A stretch of 64,000 nt of DNA, from positions 62,001-126,000 of the forward strand of contig MCGO01000024.1 of the NCBI GenBank assembly GCA_002104985.1. The letters run 5' to 3'. A program made the translations under genes and the position numbers. The stretch comes from Rhizoclosmatium globosum (Eukaryota > Chytridiomycota > Chytridiomycetes > Chytridiales > Chytriomycetaceae). The notes beneath the pieces were generated by a model. It did no database searches. It worked only from the letters and a program-made list of their open reading frames with translations, and was not told the origin of the DNA. Numbering within the stretch: position 1 is the stretch's first letter; the number at the start of each line of letters is the position of its first letter. This document shows positions 11,786 through 21,632 of this stretch, piece by piece.

Positions 11786-12766
11786 TCAGGATGGGACATA
11801 TGACCGATAACTTGGTGGCCGTGACATGACAGTTGCAGCCTGAGGCGACAACCCACTCACTTCTTCCCGCCGTTCCGCAATTTGTAAATCATCCATCGGA
11901 ACAGAAATCGACACTTCGAGGGGAACTCTCCCTTGAAGTTCCACAAAATCAGGTGTGTATGCAGGCAGGAACTGAGATTCGGCGCCATGCTTATTTACAT
12001 GAGTAACAATAATTTTCCATGGAACCTGTGCTGCTCGCCGTGACCAGTCACAAGTAAACATAGGTTGATGATGGTTTCGCACAGATGACCAAATAAGTTG
12101 AATATGTTCGTCTTGATGAGAGAATGATTCAAGTTGTTCTTCAAGATAACGTTCGGACTGAATAGATTGGTTTTAGGAGTTTTGGATGTTTCAAGCAAGG
12201 GGGTGTATGCAATACCGATGGCTTCCTGTACGTCAAGAGCAACGCCGAGAACATTCCACCAAGTCCAATAAAAGAAGCGCACCAGAGAACGACAGCTGAT
12301 CCAGTGATTTTACTTGCCAGCAAGACAAAGACGATGCTGAAGACGATGAAGCTGATGAAGATAGTGGTTCTGTTGCCGGTGAGTAGTCGAGCAGAGTAGC
12401 GTACTTTGACAGGCGTTGGTTCAGGGCCTTGATGCGGGCAGCGTAGACAAAGGCGGGCAGCTGTTGCACGTGCCACGGGGATGCCAGTTAGTGCACCGAG
12501 TCCCTTCCATCTAACTGTCAACAGAGAACACTACGAACCAGTCCCTCCAAATCAGCGCACATTTCCTCGTCAAAAAACTCTCCTTTCTTTGCGTATCTCA
12601 GTGGCAGCGATGCAACGAGTGTCGGAAACAGGCGACTCGAAACCTCAAACTGCGATCCAGTCTCGTCTTCGTCTTCTTCTTCTCGGACAAATACCGGACG
12701 AATTGTGCGGGTTTGGAAGTCGTCGTCGATTGAGGCGTTCGAGTCGGTTGAGCGGCGGCCCGTCAT
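11786..12766 (-). CDS. Two-TM PY-motif family protein, copy F
   Basis: The family layout is clear. Exon 1 (ATG at 12766) is acidic (REEEDEDETG), then VASLPLRYAKKGEFF and ADLEGLV. The next intron has a CACTAAC branch site and a CAACAG acceptor near 12462. Exon 2 has ARIKALNQRLSKYA and two membrane segments (IFISFIVFSIVFVLLAS; VLWCASFIGLGGMFSALLL). Exon 3 has LEEQLESFSHQDEHIQLIW, FLPAYTPDF and the C-terminal PPSYRSY, a canonical PPxY. One frame change is needed at about 12385-12400, between the helix and the first membrane segment. Confidence 0.55.
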
Positions 12767-13220
12767 TTTGGCTGCCTTTCTTTCTTGTTTAAAGAACTTG
12801 TGGCTGATCACAACCTCAAATTTTATTATGGATCTTATGGGAAGAGAATTCAGTTCTTGGATTGAACGTTGTTGCTTTATGTCTTCTGTATCATTAGGAA
12901 CCTTGATTGGATTCAAGTTGACAGTGCCGAAGAACTATGCATTTACCATTGCAACTATAAGCTGTATTTCCTTATCCGCATAGAAACTATGACTAGTTGG
13001 TCAACAGTTTTCTTAGAATTTGGCCAAGCCAAAAAATTCCATTTGTGCTGCCCCACGCTCCCCATTTGTTTCTCCAACACCGCACGTGCCAAGTACCTGG
13101 ACTCTACTGACGACTCAACGAGCCAACCCTCCTGCAATATGCTTAAAACAGCCCTAAAATCACATTAATTACCTAATAGACCCTTTGGTTATAAACGGTT
13201 CAAAAACCCCCAATATAACC
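12767..13220. promoter_or_regulatory. Divergent intergenic region between copies F and G
   Basis: A 454-base stretch between two family genes transcribed away from each other. No gene is seen. It must hold both promoters by position, but no specific motif was recognised. Confidence 0.35.
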
Positions 13221-14020
13221 ATGGACATATTCACACTAAGCAAGAGACCTTCTTCACACCAAGACGCTCCTCGCCACCTCTCCCAACAATCCAGTCGCAA
13301 CAGCCACCATCCAGCTCTGCAACCTCTGCGACTCACACAACTGTACTTCATATGCCTCAACTCCACAAACCAACAACAACTTCCATCCCCACCAACAATA
13401 ACAGTTCTAGCCAGATCCCAATGCTCCACCCCTTCCACAACGACCGAAACCCCATAACCACCCACCCATACTTCAACCCAACCCTCCCACCCGCTCACAG
13501 GACACATCCCCCAAGCAATCTACACCTCAACAATCACAACCCTAAACACCAACCTAACACACCTCCGCCTCAAAAACAATTACACACCAACCCTCCGCAC
13601 CGTTCTAGCGCTTTTATATATCGTGGCGGGGATCCCCGTCACAGTGTGCATGCTGTCACAAGGTGCTCCACTTGTGTATTGGCTTGCAGGTTCCGGCGTT
13701 CTGATCGTAACCCTTATAAGACGTATTCGTTCGTCTCGCCAGTCCGTGTGCGGGTTGAAGCGGCAGTGTCGGAGTTGAATAGCGCGACGGTGATTGGGGA
13801 TTCTGTTGGTGTTGTGTGGAGGGTTTCGCCGAGGGGGTGTGAAGAGAGGATGCCGTGTTTTGTGAGGAGTTTTAGGGAGTTTTGGGGTGGAGTTGAGGTT
13901 CCGTGGGAGATTGTTGTGAGTATGGTTAGGAAGGATGGGGTGGAAGGGGAGGAGGATGGGGATGGGTTTTTGCCGGCGTATTCGGGGGTGGGAGGATTGC
14001 CAGGGTATTCTAGTGTATGA
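13221..14020 (+). CDS. Two-TM PY-motif family protein, copy G
   Basis: This copy is on the opposite strand to A-F. Its exon 2/3 parts are clear: STITTLNTNLTHL, two hydrophobic segments around TVLALLYIVAGIPVTVCML and LVYWLAGSGVLIVTLI (13500-13730), then VRVEAAVSELN, VGVVWRVSP, VEVPWEIVVSMV, FLPAYSGV and the C-terminus GLPGYSSV. An in-frame stop at 13455 must be removed by an intron; GTACTT...AACAG at about 13340-13403 is a candidate. The frame shifts once at about 13727-13740, exactly where the other copies have their second intron. It could be an imprecise intron loss or a missing base. The N-domain is not convincing. Confidence 0.45.
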
Positions 14021-14277
14021 TATAATTACCGCCTCTTATTACTTTATTTTCTGTATCAATATTTTTTCTTTCAGTAAAGATTCCTAAAAACGGATGGAAA
14101 CGAAGGAGTTCGAATTTGTCGTCCATCTCCCACCAATTCAAGCGTGAAACGAAGCTTTTGAACTTGCGAAACGGATCTTCCTTAAATCTTGAGACAAATA
14201 GGCGCCATATCTTTGCCACATAATCTATTCTGTAAAACGAAAGCCACTGCCCTCTATGCATCTCATCACACACCACA

Positions 14278-14964
14278 TTGTCGCCGTACAGAATCCATGG
14301 AGACCCCATCAACTTAAAGGTGACTGATACTACCACTCAAGCATCATCAGCAGCGCCACGGTCTCCGCCGGCGCCTACCAGTCCAAAGCGACAGAGACAA
14401 AGACTTATACCCCAAGCCGAACCAGTACGATTCATTTGTCGAGTATGGATGGAAGAAGACCAGCACCACGTTTTTGGATTCCCAACTGAAATGCCAAATC
14501 CCTGAATCACTTCCTTGCCTCAGAAACGTGGAGCACACGGATGCAAGTGTTGAATGGCCAAATCGCGGGATGGCATGAGAATAAAAAGAGAATGATGGAT
14601 TGGAGGCCTGTTGTACGGCTTGCCGCTGTGTGTACATATATTATTGGAGGAGGATCCTCATGCTGTGTCTCCACTTTATTCCAACTGACAGCACGTTGTG
14701 TTTCAGGTTGTGAAGGTGTTGTGGTGGTTATACGGGTTTGGAATTGTCGGAAGCGTGATTATTGGCACGTACCGGCAGAGACACGGGGCTCATGAGGTTG
14801 TTGAGGGGGTGTTGGATGGGTTTGAGAAGGAGGATGGGGGAGTGTTAAAGTGGAGGGTAGAGAGGAGTCGACAGGCAGTGTTTGGAGTCACTGGCCTCCC
14901 AGTTGATATTTCCTTCTGTGTATATTCATCTATTTCAAAGAGTGGCAGTGAGTGGGTACAATAA
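14278..14964 (+). pseudogene. Truncated copy I of the two-TM PY-motif family
   Basis: Pieces in order: an exon-1 domain with VRFICRVWMEEDQHHVFGFP and TEMPN; a helix LNGQIAGWHENKKRM, then WRPVVRLAAVCTYIIGG (first hydrophobic segment); VLWWLYGFGIVGSVIIGTY (second segment); and the start of the beta domain, VLDGFEKEDGGVLKWRVE to ISFCVYSSISKSGSE, then a stop at 14964. The frame changes several times between these pieces. The stop falls just before the place where all other copies have FLPxY, so this copy has lost both tyrosine motifs. It is a relic, or a naturally PY-less variant. Confidence 0.4.
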
Positions 14965-15008
14965 AACCTCTTTCTTTTCCTTTGACTTCATATTGTGCGC
15001 ACCAACAA

Positions 15009-16151
15009 ATGCAACTCCGCCGCCTCGCCACGCCGGCCCTCTTCGCCGCGGCCATTCTCTGCATCCTCTGGCTTGCAATTGGTCCACGCGCCACTCTCCC
15101 ACTCGACCGCTGACTAAAGAAGCGGCTCCCAATCGGCGCGTGGTCGTTTCGCTGACGACGTTCCCGGGCCGCGTTGTTCGAATTGAGGCAGCGCTGCGAT
15201 CGCTTTCGGCCCAGTCGCTCAAAGTCGATCGGATTGTGCTGTCGCTGCCAAACGATGTCCTGCGATTCGATCGAAAACTAACGCTGTCGAACGAGGAGGA
15301 AAAGCTGCTCGAGACCCTCCAAAGAGACATTCCTCAGCTGCTTATCCATAAAACTACTGATTACGGCTCGGCTACGAAGCTGCTTGGCGCCCTTGAGGTG
15401 AGATGGGAACGTGCGTGTATTACAAACTTGGTTTGACATCCCCGCCGGTTAGCTTGAACATGACGACGATACTATCATTGTCACTGTCGACGACGATACA
15501 GAGTACCATAAACACACAGTCCATGCTCTCGTCCAGGCTCTGGAAGACCAAACCCTCCAACTCTCAAAAAACCCTTCAGCTCCTATCGGCCCCACCTGCT
15601 TCGTATGCCAAAAGAAACTATGGTACTGGCCTATTGGTATCCATAGACAACGACACTCGGGTCCCTGCAATGGCTTCTTGAATGCATTTGCGGGAGTTGC
15701 TTACAAAGTCTCCTTCTTTACTAAAACAGAAGGAGCTCTCAAACACGTTTTTGATCATTCCAGTTGGGAGGGTGTTCCTGTGAAGGGTTGTCGGTTGCAT
15801 GATGATGTGTGGTTGTCGGGTGTGTTGTATAAGACGAGTAATGGACGTATTCGGCCTCAGGTTAGTTTCCATTCACATAATACAAAAACGTGTACTGGAT
15901 TCGTAGTAGCGAAGTTTGATGGAGGAACGAGATTTAGAGGAACGATAATGAGAGGAATGAGACAGCGACCTTGAAAAGAACCTCCACTTCCATTCGTCTC
16001 TTCTGACATGAATTCATGATAGGTGGTTATTCCAGGCTTCAGTCCTATTCTCAATCACCTTCCATACAATGAATTCAGTATCAATCAAGTCAAGAAAGGA
16101 GAGAGCGAGTATCGGGATCCCTGCCTCAAGTTTTTCAACTGGCTTGAATAA
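15009..16151 (+). CDS. Type II glycosyltransferase-like protein, copy 1
   Basis: Predicted Golgi/ER type II membrane protein: a short basic N-terminus and signal anchor (LATPALFAAAILCILWLAIG), then a GT-A-like domain. Motifs are VVVSLTTFPGRV, DYGSATKLLGALE, TVDDDTEYH (the DxD-like metal/sugar-nucleotide site), GFLNAFAGVAYKVSFF, CRLHDDVWLSG and YRDPCLKFF at the end. Introns lie at 15398-15452 and 15861-16022, the second being unusually long (162 bases). The reading frame changes between the signal anchor and KEAAPNRR near 15110. A missing base is more likely than a 38-base intron. Its paralogue lies at 23245-24216. The donor and acceptor sugars are unknown. Confidence 0.6.
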
Positions 16152-16336
16152 ATATATGGCATCGTGTATTATTTTGAATTGGTAATGGAGGACACTGGAG
16201 GACAGGGATGTTATTCTCTGATTATTCTCACTTCAAGCACCATAAATTATTCTTTGCAGCGACCATCGCGCTTTGAATGAATGCTTTCTCATTGTGCCTC
16301 TGCAGCTTCCAATCATGAAATACCTGAACTACATGA

Positions 16337-17645
16337 GCCATACAAAGAATCTCCATAAGGAACCTTCCCACTGAGATTCTCCTCCAAGTCTTCATCAACC
16401 TCCCACTCACAACACCCTCCCTTCGTCACGCTTTTTTAACTTGCCACGCCTGGAACCACCTACTTAATGATGCCGTTTTCGTGAAAACCCACATCCTGCA
16501 ACAACTTCGGACACATGGAGTCGGACAGCTCGATTCTTGTGACCCATGGCAAGAACTGCCACTCATCTATCGATCAGCCGCTTTATTATACGCGCTGATT
16601 AATGCACGAACGGAAACAATTCGAATCAAACAGCTTGCAGAGAACAAACGACCACTCTTTGGACCTCTCCACCTGTCAAACTCCATGGCCATCAAGTGCA
16701 CACAAATCTGCATAAAATATGACCCCAAAACCCTCCAAAAAGTGAATCCAGACGCCTTGGAAAAATGGGCCATCACAACCGGATCCACATCCTCCTCCTC
16801 CTCCTATTCACAGGCCCAACCCTAGTCCTAAAACCAAGCCAAAAACTCTTCAACCAATGCTGCTTACGCGGCTACCTCCAAGTCGTGCAAACAATGCTCG
16901 CAGAAAACCATATCGACCCATCATACAACGGAAGCGAATCCCTCCGCAGTTCCACAGCCTTCAACCACTTCAAAATCGTCCAACTCCTTCTCAAAGACCG
17001 CCGCGTTGATCCACGGGAACGTAATTCCGACAAGTTTCTGTTCGTGACGGCGTGTTTGAGTTCAAGAGTGATGGTGGTGTGTTGGCTGTTGAGACTGTCA
17101 AGATGCTTTTGGGGGATGAACGGGTGAACCCGTATGACACGGACCGGGTGTTGATGGCGGCGACTGTTTCTGGGCGTGTTGAGATTTTGGAGCTGTTTTT
17201 GAGGGATGCAAGGGATATTCCGAGAATGGATCTTTTCGAGTGTTTGCAATATGCTGTGTCGGCGAGTCAGGACTTGACGGATATTGTCAAGATGTTGTTG
17301 GAGGATGGACGTGTTTGTTTGACCTCGGATATGGTTTTGACTGTTAAGCTTGAGTCTGTTTTTTTGCTGTTGATCAAAGACTTTAGAGCTGCGGTCGCTT
17401 TACATGAGATGACGCTGCTGAAGCTGGCTTGTACTAAAGGATTTGAAAAGGGGGTGGAATATCTGTTGCAAAAATTGCAGGGATGGTACTTTTCAAAAGG
17501 ATTCTATCGATACTGTTTACGTGCAGCACAGCGGCATCGTTTTCATCAAATCGAGTTTCTCTTGACAACTAGCTGGAGAACACGGATTAAGGGAATGCAT
17601 TCTGTGTGTTGGAAGAGAACGAAAATGATGGGGGCAACGTATTAA
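16337..17645 (+). pseudogene. F-box/ankyrin-repeat protein relic
   Basis: The 5' part encodes an F-box-like segment (LPTEILLQVFINLPL...LTCHAWNHLLND; about 16365-16480). The remainder shows degenerate ankyrin-type repeats (VVQTMLAENHIDPS; FKIVQLLLKDRRVDP; TVKMLLGDERVNPY; ILELFLRDARD; DIVKMLLEDGRV). F-box proteins are substrate receptors of SCF ubiquitin ligases. No ATG is in frame ahead of the F-box, since an upstream stop lies near 16335. The frame shifts at about 16780-16830 and again at about 17050-17070. Two breaks and no start point to a pseudogene, although missing bases in the assembly could explain the shifts. Confidence 0.5.
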
Positions 17646-18008
17646 AGTCCCTTTTCACTGTTTAATTTCGTGAAATTTTTAAGGTGACTTGAATCCCCAG
17701 TAGTTACAACTGGTGTGTGAAGCGCACGAGCCAACCTGTGCCCCAGAATATAATACGAAGTTGTTTTGTTTTGTTTTTGTTTTGCTTCTCGCCCGCCCGT
17801 GTGTAAATCTTGACCAAGATCGCCGCAATTCTCACCTTCCCCCCTCCCCTTCAGAAATTCTCACAAAACATGATAGACCCTTCCATCCTCGCCTACATTG
17901 ACGCGAAAGTTCGGTCAACACTGCAAGAGTACACAACAGAACAAGAAGAGAAACTAGACGCGTCCTTGCAGCTTATCCAAATAATGAGAATCCAAATGAT
18001 GGCTGACA

Positions 18009-19776
18009 ATGTCGCTTGCACAACTACAGAGAGATAAACAACGAGCGGAAGGAAGGCGTAGTGGAAGTGCAAATATGAGGTTTAACGACGCGTCGTTTTC
18101 TGTGGGGGAAGTTGAACGGAAATGGATTGAGAGTGTCAGACGCGAACGTGAGATGAAGTGTAAGTTCCATTTATTCAACTTTGTTAACAGCTTCTGAACT
18201 CTGATTTGCTTAGATGCTGAAGCACTTGAGAAAGAAAGAAAATGGGTTGTTGGGTTGAGCCATGATCAACACCCTGAACGTGAGTCTAAACATACATAAG
18301 ATTTCCTAACACGGTAAACTAACAGAAATTTTTATATTCTGTAGATGTAGCATCACTTGAACGAGAGCAGAAATGGATTGAGGGCATGAGACATGAAGTA
18401 GCGAACCAACTTGAACGTAAGTTTGAATATTTCGTGATGATCTCAATCAGGAACTAATACAATTAAAAACAGAAACAAATGTAGAGATTATTGCTGGTGC
18501 TAGTGTTGACGAGGGAGCTACTATTGACGTTGAGGAGTTTGAGTCCCGTGACCAGCCAGATTTACAAGATATCCGAACACAAACAGAGACAGATAACGAG
18601 ATAACTGAAGAAAATGAAAGTGTAGACGAGTTTCATGAATTGCCAGCCCAAGAGGAAGTTTGTTATGCATCATCCAACGAAACTGTTATCAAGAAAGTGG
18701 GTCGAGAAGACTACATGACAACAAGAGTTACCAAGTTCGCTTTCTCTACAGCCAAGGCTGTCATGCCATCACCAATGTACTACGTTCTGGACTGTGCCAC
18801 CACTGCGGTCTTTGGTTCAACACCCACGATCCAGCAACTCGAGGACTCTGCCAAGGGAATCCAGACCAAACAATCTACATTCAGTCGCATGCGAGACGTT
18901 GCCTCTTCTTTCACCAGCTTGAGTGGATTCATCACAACCCCCTTTGACCCAGACTGTGACTTTATGCAGCTCAACTCAAGTAACACTCAACGAAGGAAAC
19001 GTGATACATATAAGCAGGAATATCCACACTCCACCAGTCAAGAAACTCATGTTTTCACAAGAACGCGTCTCCAACAATTACCAACCGCTCTCCTTGCCAA
19101 GGTCTTAGCTTACACTGTCAACCCACTTGAATCCAACTCCGGAATCCACCTATCCCCATGGACGGCCCAACGCATCGCCCTCATCCGCCTCAAATCCATC
19201 ACTCGTTCATTCAACAAGTCCGTTTCCGAGGCACTACGCCACATCGACACTCGCGACGTATACGACCCAGTCCTCGCAAAGACACAACTCTGTGGGCGAC
19301 AATACCGCCGAAAAATGAATATCAGGGGTACAGTTGTTTCCACCAGTTCCAATGGAAGCCGGCACCAAGGCTTCGGAGACAACGTGTTGACGTTTGAAGT
19401 AACGCCAAGTGAGACAATGTATAATGCGGGTGTGCAATATTTCCGACCGATTCGGCTTCCGTCTTTGGAACGTGGGCCTTCTGTTTTATGTATCAAGAGT
19501 GTGGGTGGTTGTAAAGATGAGCCAGAGAAGGCGACGATTGTGTTGGACTTTGAGATTGATGGGACGTTTCGGAAGGGGTCTTTGAGTGTTTTGTTAACGG
19601 ATGGTTTTGTTAAGTCTGGAAAGGTGGATGTGAGTGTGGATCAAGATGGGAGTGTTGGTTTAGATGTTACGTACAGAGTTAGGAAGGATATGGAGTTGAG
19701 TATGTATGCAAACCCCAAGTTTGAAGAGTCTTTGAAGAAAGTTGGAACGGCTGTGATATTGTTGTTGGAACTGTGA
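18009..19776 (+). CDS. Coiled-coil protein of unknown function
   Basis: A multi-exon gene. Short exons encode charged heptad-like segments, each with a similar core (VERKWIESVRREREMK; LEKERKWVVGLSHDQ; LEREQKWIEGMRHEV), separated by introns of 50-60 bases, as if one exon had been duplicated. A long last exon starts at about 18473 and runs to the stop at 19776. It is acidic at first, then has LQQLPTALLAKVLAYT, which vaguely recalls an F-box helix, and a C-terminal beta-rich stretch. An alternative start at 17870 (MIDPSILAYIDAKV) would extend the coiled coil, but its frame ends at 18037. The function is not recognised. Confidence 0.5.
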
Positions 19777-20138
19777 TGATGCCGTGGTTTGGAATGAGAG
19801 TTGTGGAGTGTTGGGGCCTAAACCGAAGGAAAGGGAATTAGTATGAGTGAAAAGCTAGTTTTGTTTGAGAAATGGATTGAGAACACGCGCGGTGATATTG
19901 TAAGCGTTTACAAAGTTGCTTTTGTGGAGGTTGTGGCTCCGACCCAGTGTTTGTTTGGTGGCTTCTAATGCCAAAAATTTGGAGTGTGACTTGTAGTAGT
20001 TGTTGGTATTTCCCTTCCTTTTATTGTTGTGAGTTAATTAGTCGAGGAAAGAAAAGGGGGGAAATCCCGGGATATTCAATAAAACATAGTTATATAATAG
20101 TGCACTTTTCGAACTCAAGAAAAACACAAACAGATATT
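19777..20138. other. Gene-free spacer between convergent genes
   Basis: Spacer between the 3' ends of the coiled-coil gene and the SDR-like gene. No coding pattern was recognised, and both 3' untranslated regions are expected here. Confidence 0.5.
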
Positions 20139-20998
20139 TCAATTCTTTTTGACTAGCAAGTTTTCGCTAAGTGCCCAACACTTTGCAACGTATTCAGTAT
20201 CTACAACACGGGGCGCTGGTTTGATTTCAGAAACTGCACCTGTCCAATAACTCGCATTCCATAATTTGCCTCCAACGTCTCCCATCGAATCTAGAAGAAT
20301 AGGGCACAACCGAGACGCAGATGCCTCCATGGACTGCTTAACAGGATTCAAAACTGTCCCAAACATAAAGCGACCAAAAGGAGATAATCCACTCAAATCC
20401 CCATTCGTAGAAACGATTCCAGGGTTAACAACATGAAACTGGATTCCATTCCCCAATGATCCCCACCGTCTCTGTGCCTCAAGCATGAAAACATCATTAA
20501 GCTGCTGCGCCTGCCAAAGCGCTTTCACCATCGTCCACTTTGCACCTGGCTTGAGGAAATTCGGATCGTCAAAGTACACCTCAGAGTTGATTCCAGCACC
20601 AGCAACGTTCAAGACCCTGCCCCAGTCGGCGACGCGGCGAGCACATCACGCAGCAATGTAGTAAGTTGGAAACGCCAGAGGTGGTTCACAGCAACAAGCT
20701 CGTCCACACCATCGGCAGTCAACCGCTTCGCATCAAAGACAGCCCCAGCAGTAAACACGAGAAAGTCAATGTGAGACAGCTTCGCACGGACTTGAGCTGC
20801 AAAACGGGATACGTCGGCTTGGCTGCTCACATCCACGATAAGGTGATCAGAAGCTCCAATTTTAGCAGCGATTGCGGCGGTCTTGTCAGGGTTGCGGCTC
20901 GCAATGACTGTGAAAACTCCTTTGCTGATCAGGTGTGTGGCAATAGCTTGGCCGATTCCGTTGCTGCCGCCGACGACGAGTGCTATTTTTTGGGCCAT
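20139..20998 (-). CDS. Short-chain dehydrogenase/reductase-like protein, probably inactive
   Basis: Classical SDR N-terminus: start ATG at 20998, then IALVVGGSNGIGQAIA with the glycine-rich nucleotide motif, an NADP-type basic residue (VIASRNPDK), LIVDVSS, LVFTAGAVFD and AVNHLWRFQLTTLL. The second part has LNVAGAGINSEV, then KWTMVKALWQAQQLNDVF, HVVNPGIVSTNG and a typical C-terminus. At the position of the catalytic YxxxK, where relatives have AYxQSK, the sequence reads ALWQAQ, so both Tyr and Lys seem to be gone. The frame breaks once near 20612-20640 (between TGAG and RVLNVAG). The fold is clear; catalysis is unlikely. Confidence 0.62.
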
Positions 20999-21094
20999 TG
21001 TGTTTTGGTTGGATGGTGATTCTTTCTTCGTCAAAAGTGGGTACCTTTTTGTGGGTCTGATTTCAAACTGGGTGTGATTTCAAACCACGATATT

Positions 21095-21180
21095 GGGCGC
21101 TCAGCGCCCACTCAGCGCCAAATCAAACTCCACACTGAAAAAATGATGAGCGCCAAAAAGTGGAGATTTTGCGCTCATTG
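21095..21180. promoter_or_regulatory. Cluster of GCGC motifs with an interrupted palindrome
   Basis: About 100-180 bases upstream of the SDR-like start is a palindrome, gggcgct-c-agcgccc, followed by repeated agcgcc / gcgctca units. Two of them read TTTGGCGC on the minus strand and one reads TTTTGCGC on the plus strand. TTTSGCGC is the known E2F/DP consensus. A regulatory role is inferred only from motif density and position. Confidence 0.3.
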
Positions 21181-21632
21181 ATCAAATTCGCGAAAGGGTG
21201 CACACCAAAATAGGAAAGATGCTGCTCACTAATTCATTGACGACTCTTTCTCGAAATCTATATTAGGATAATAAATGATAAGGCTTTCCCGGCATTAATA
21301 TTTAATTAGGAAGTATTCCTGATTTGACCCTTTCCTTCGCTAACGCGACAATTGTTTTCTGCTCTCCATCTTTCTCTTGTCTACGAAATTTGTCTTTCTT
21401 GTAAAGGCTGTGTTGTGTTTGTCAGTTAGATTAGATTTTTTTGGTGTGGATGAAGGAATCCAACAAAATGCCATGAAATGGACACTACGTAATCCAACTT
21501 TGTTTCCAATGATATGAGATGGTTATTTTTTTTTGTCATTGCTATCAAATTGCTTAAGTCAACCAAAATTCATTCTTAATGTTATAATACAAGCGTGTTT
21601 TTTTTTTCATCGATGGGTAGAGGTCATTATTT
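21181..21632. other. Gene-free AT-rich spacer
   Basis: The spacer contains homopolymer T tracts (near 21530 and 21600) and no recognisable gene. It separates the SDR-like promoter region from the 3' end of the glycosyltransferase gene. Confidence 0.45.

Noticed and set aside
14010..14336. Minus-strand open frame between copies G and I (contains FKEDPFRKFKSFVSRLNWWE)
   Set aside because: Weakly similar in style to exon 3 of the PY-motif family, but no PxY motif, membrane hairpin or splice sites fit, and it overlaps the 5' part of copy I on the other strand.
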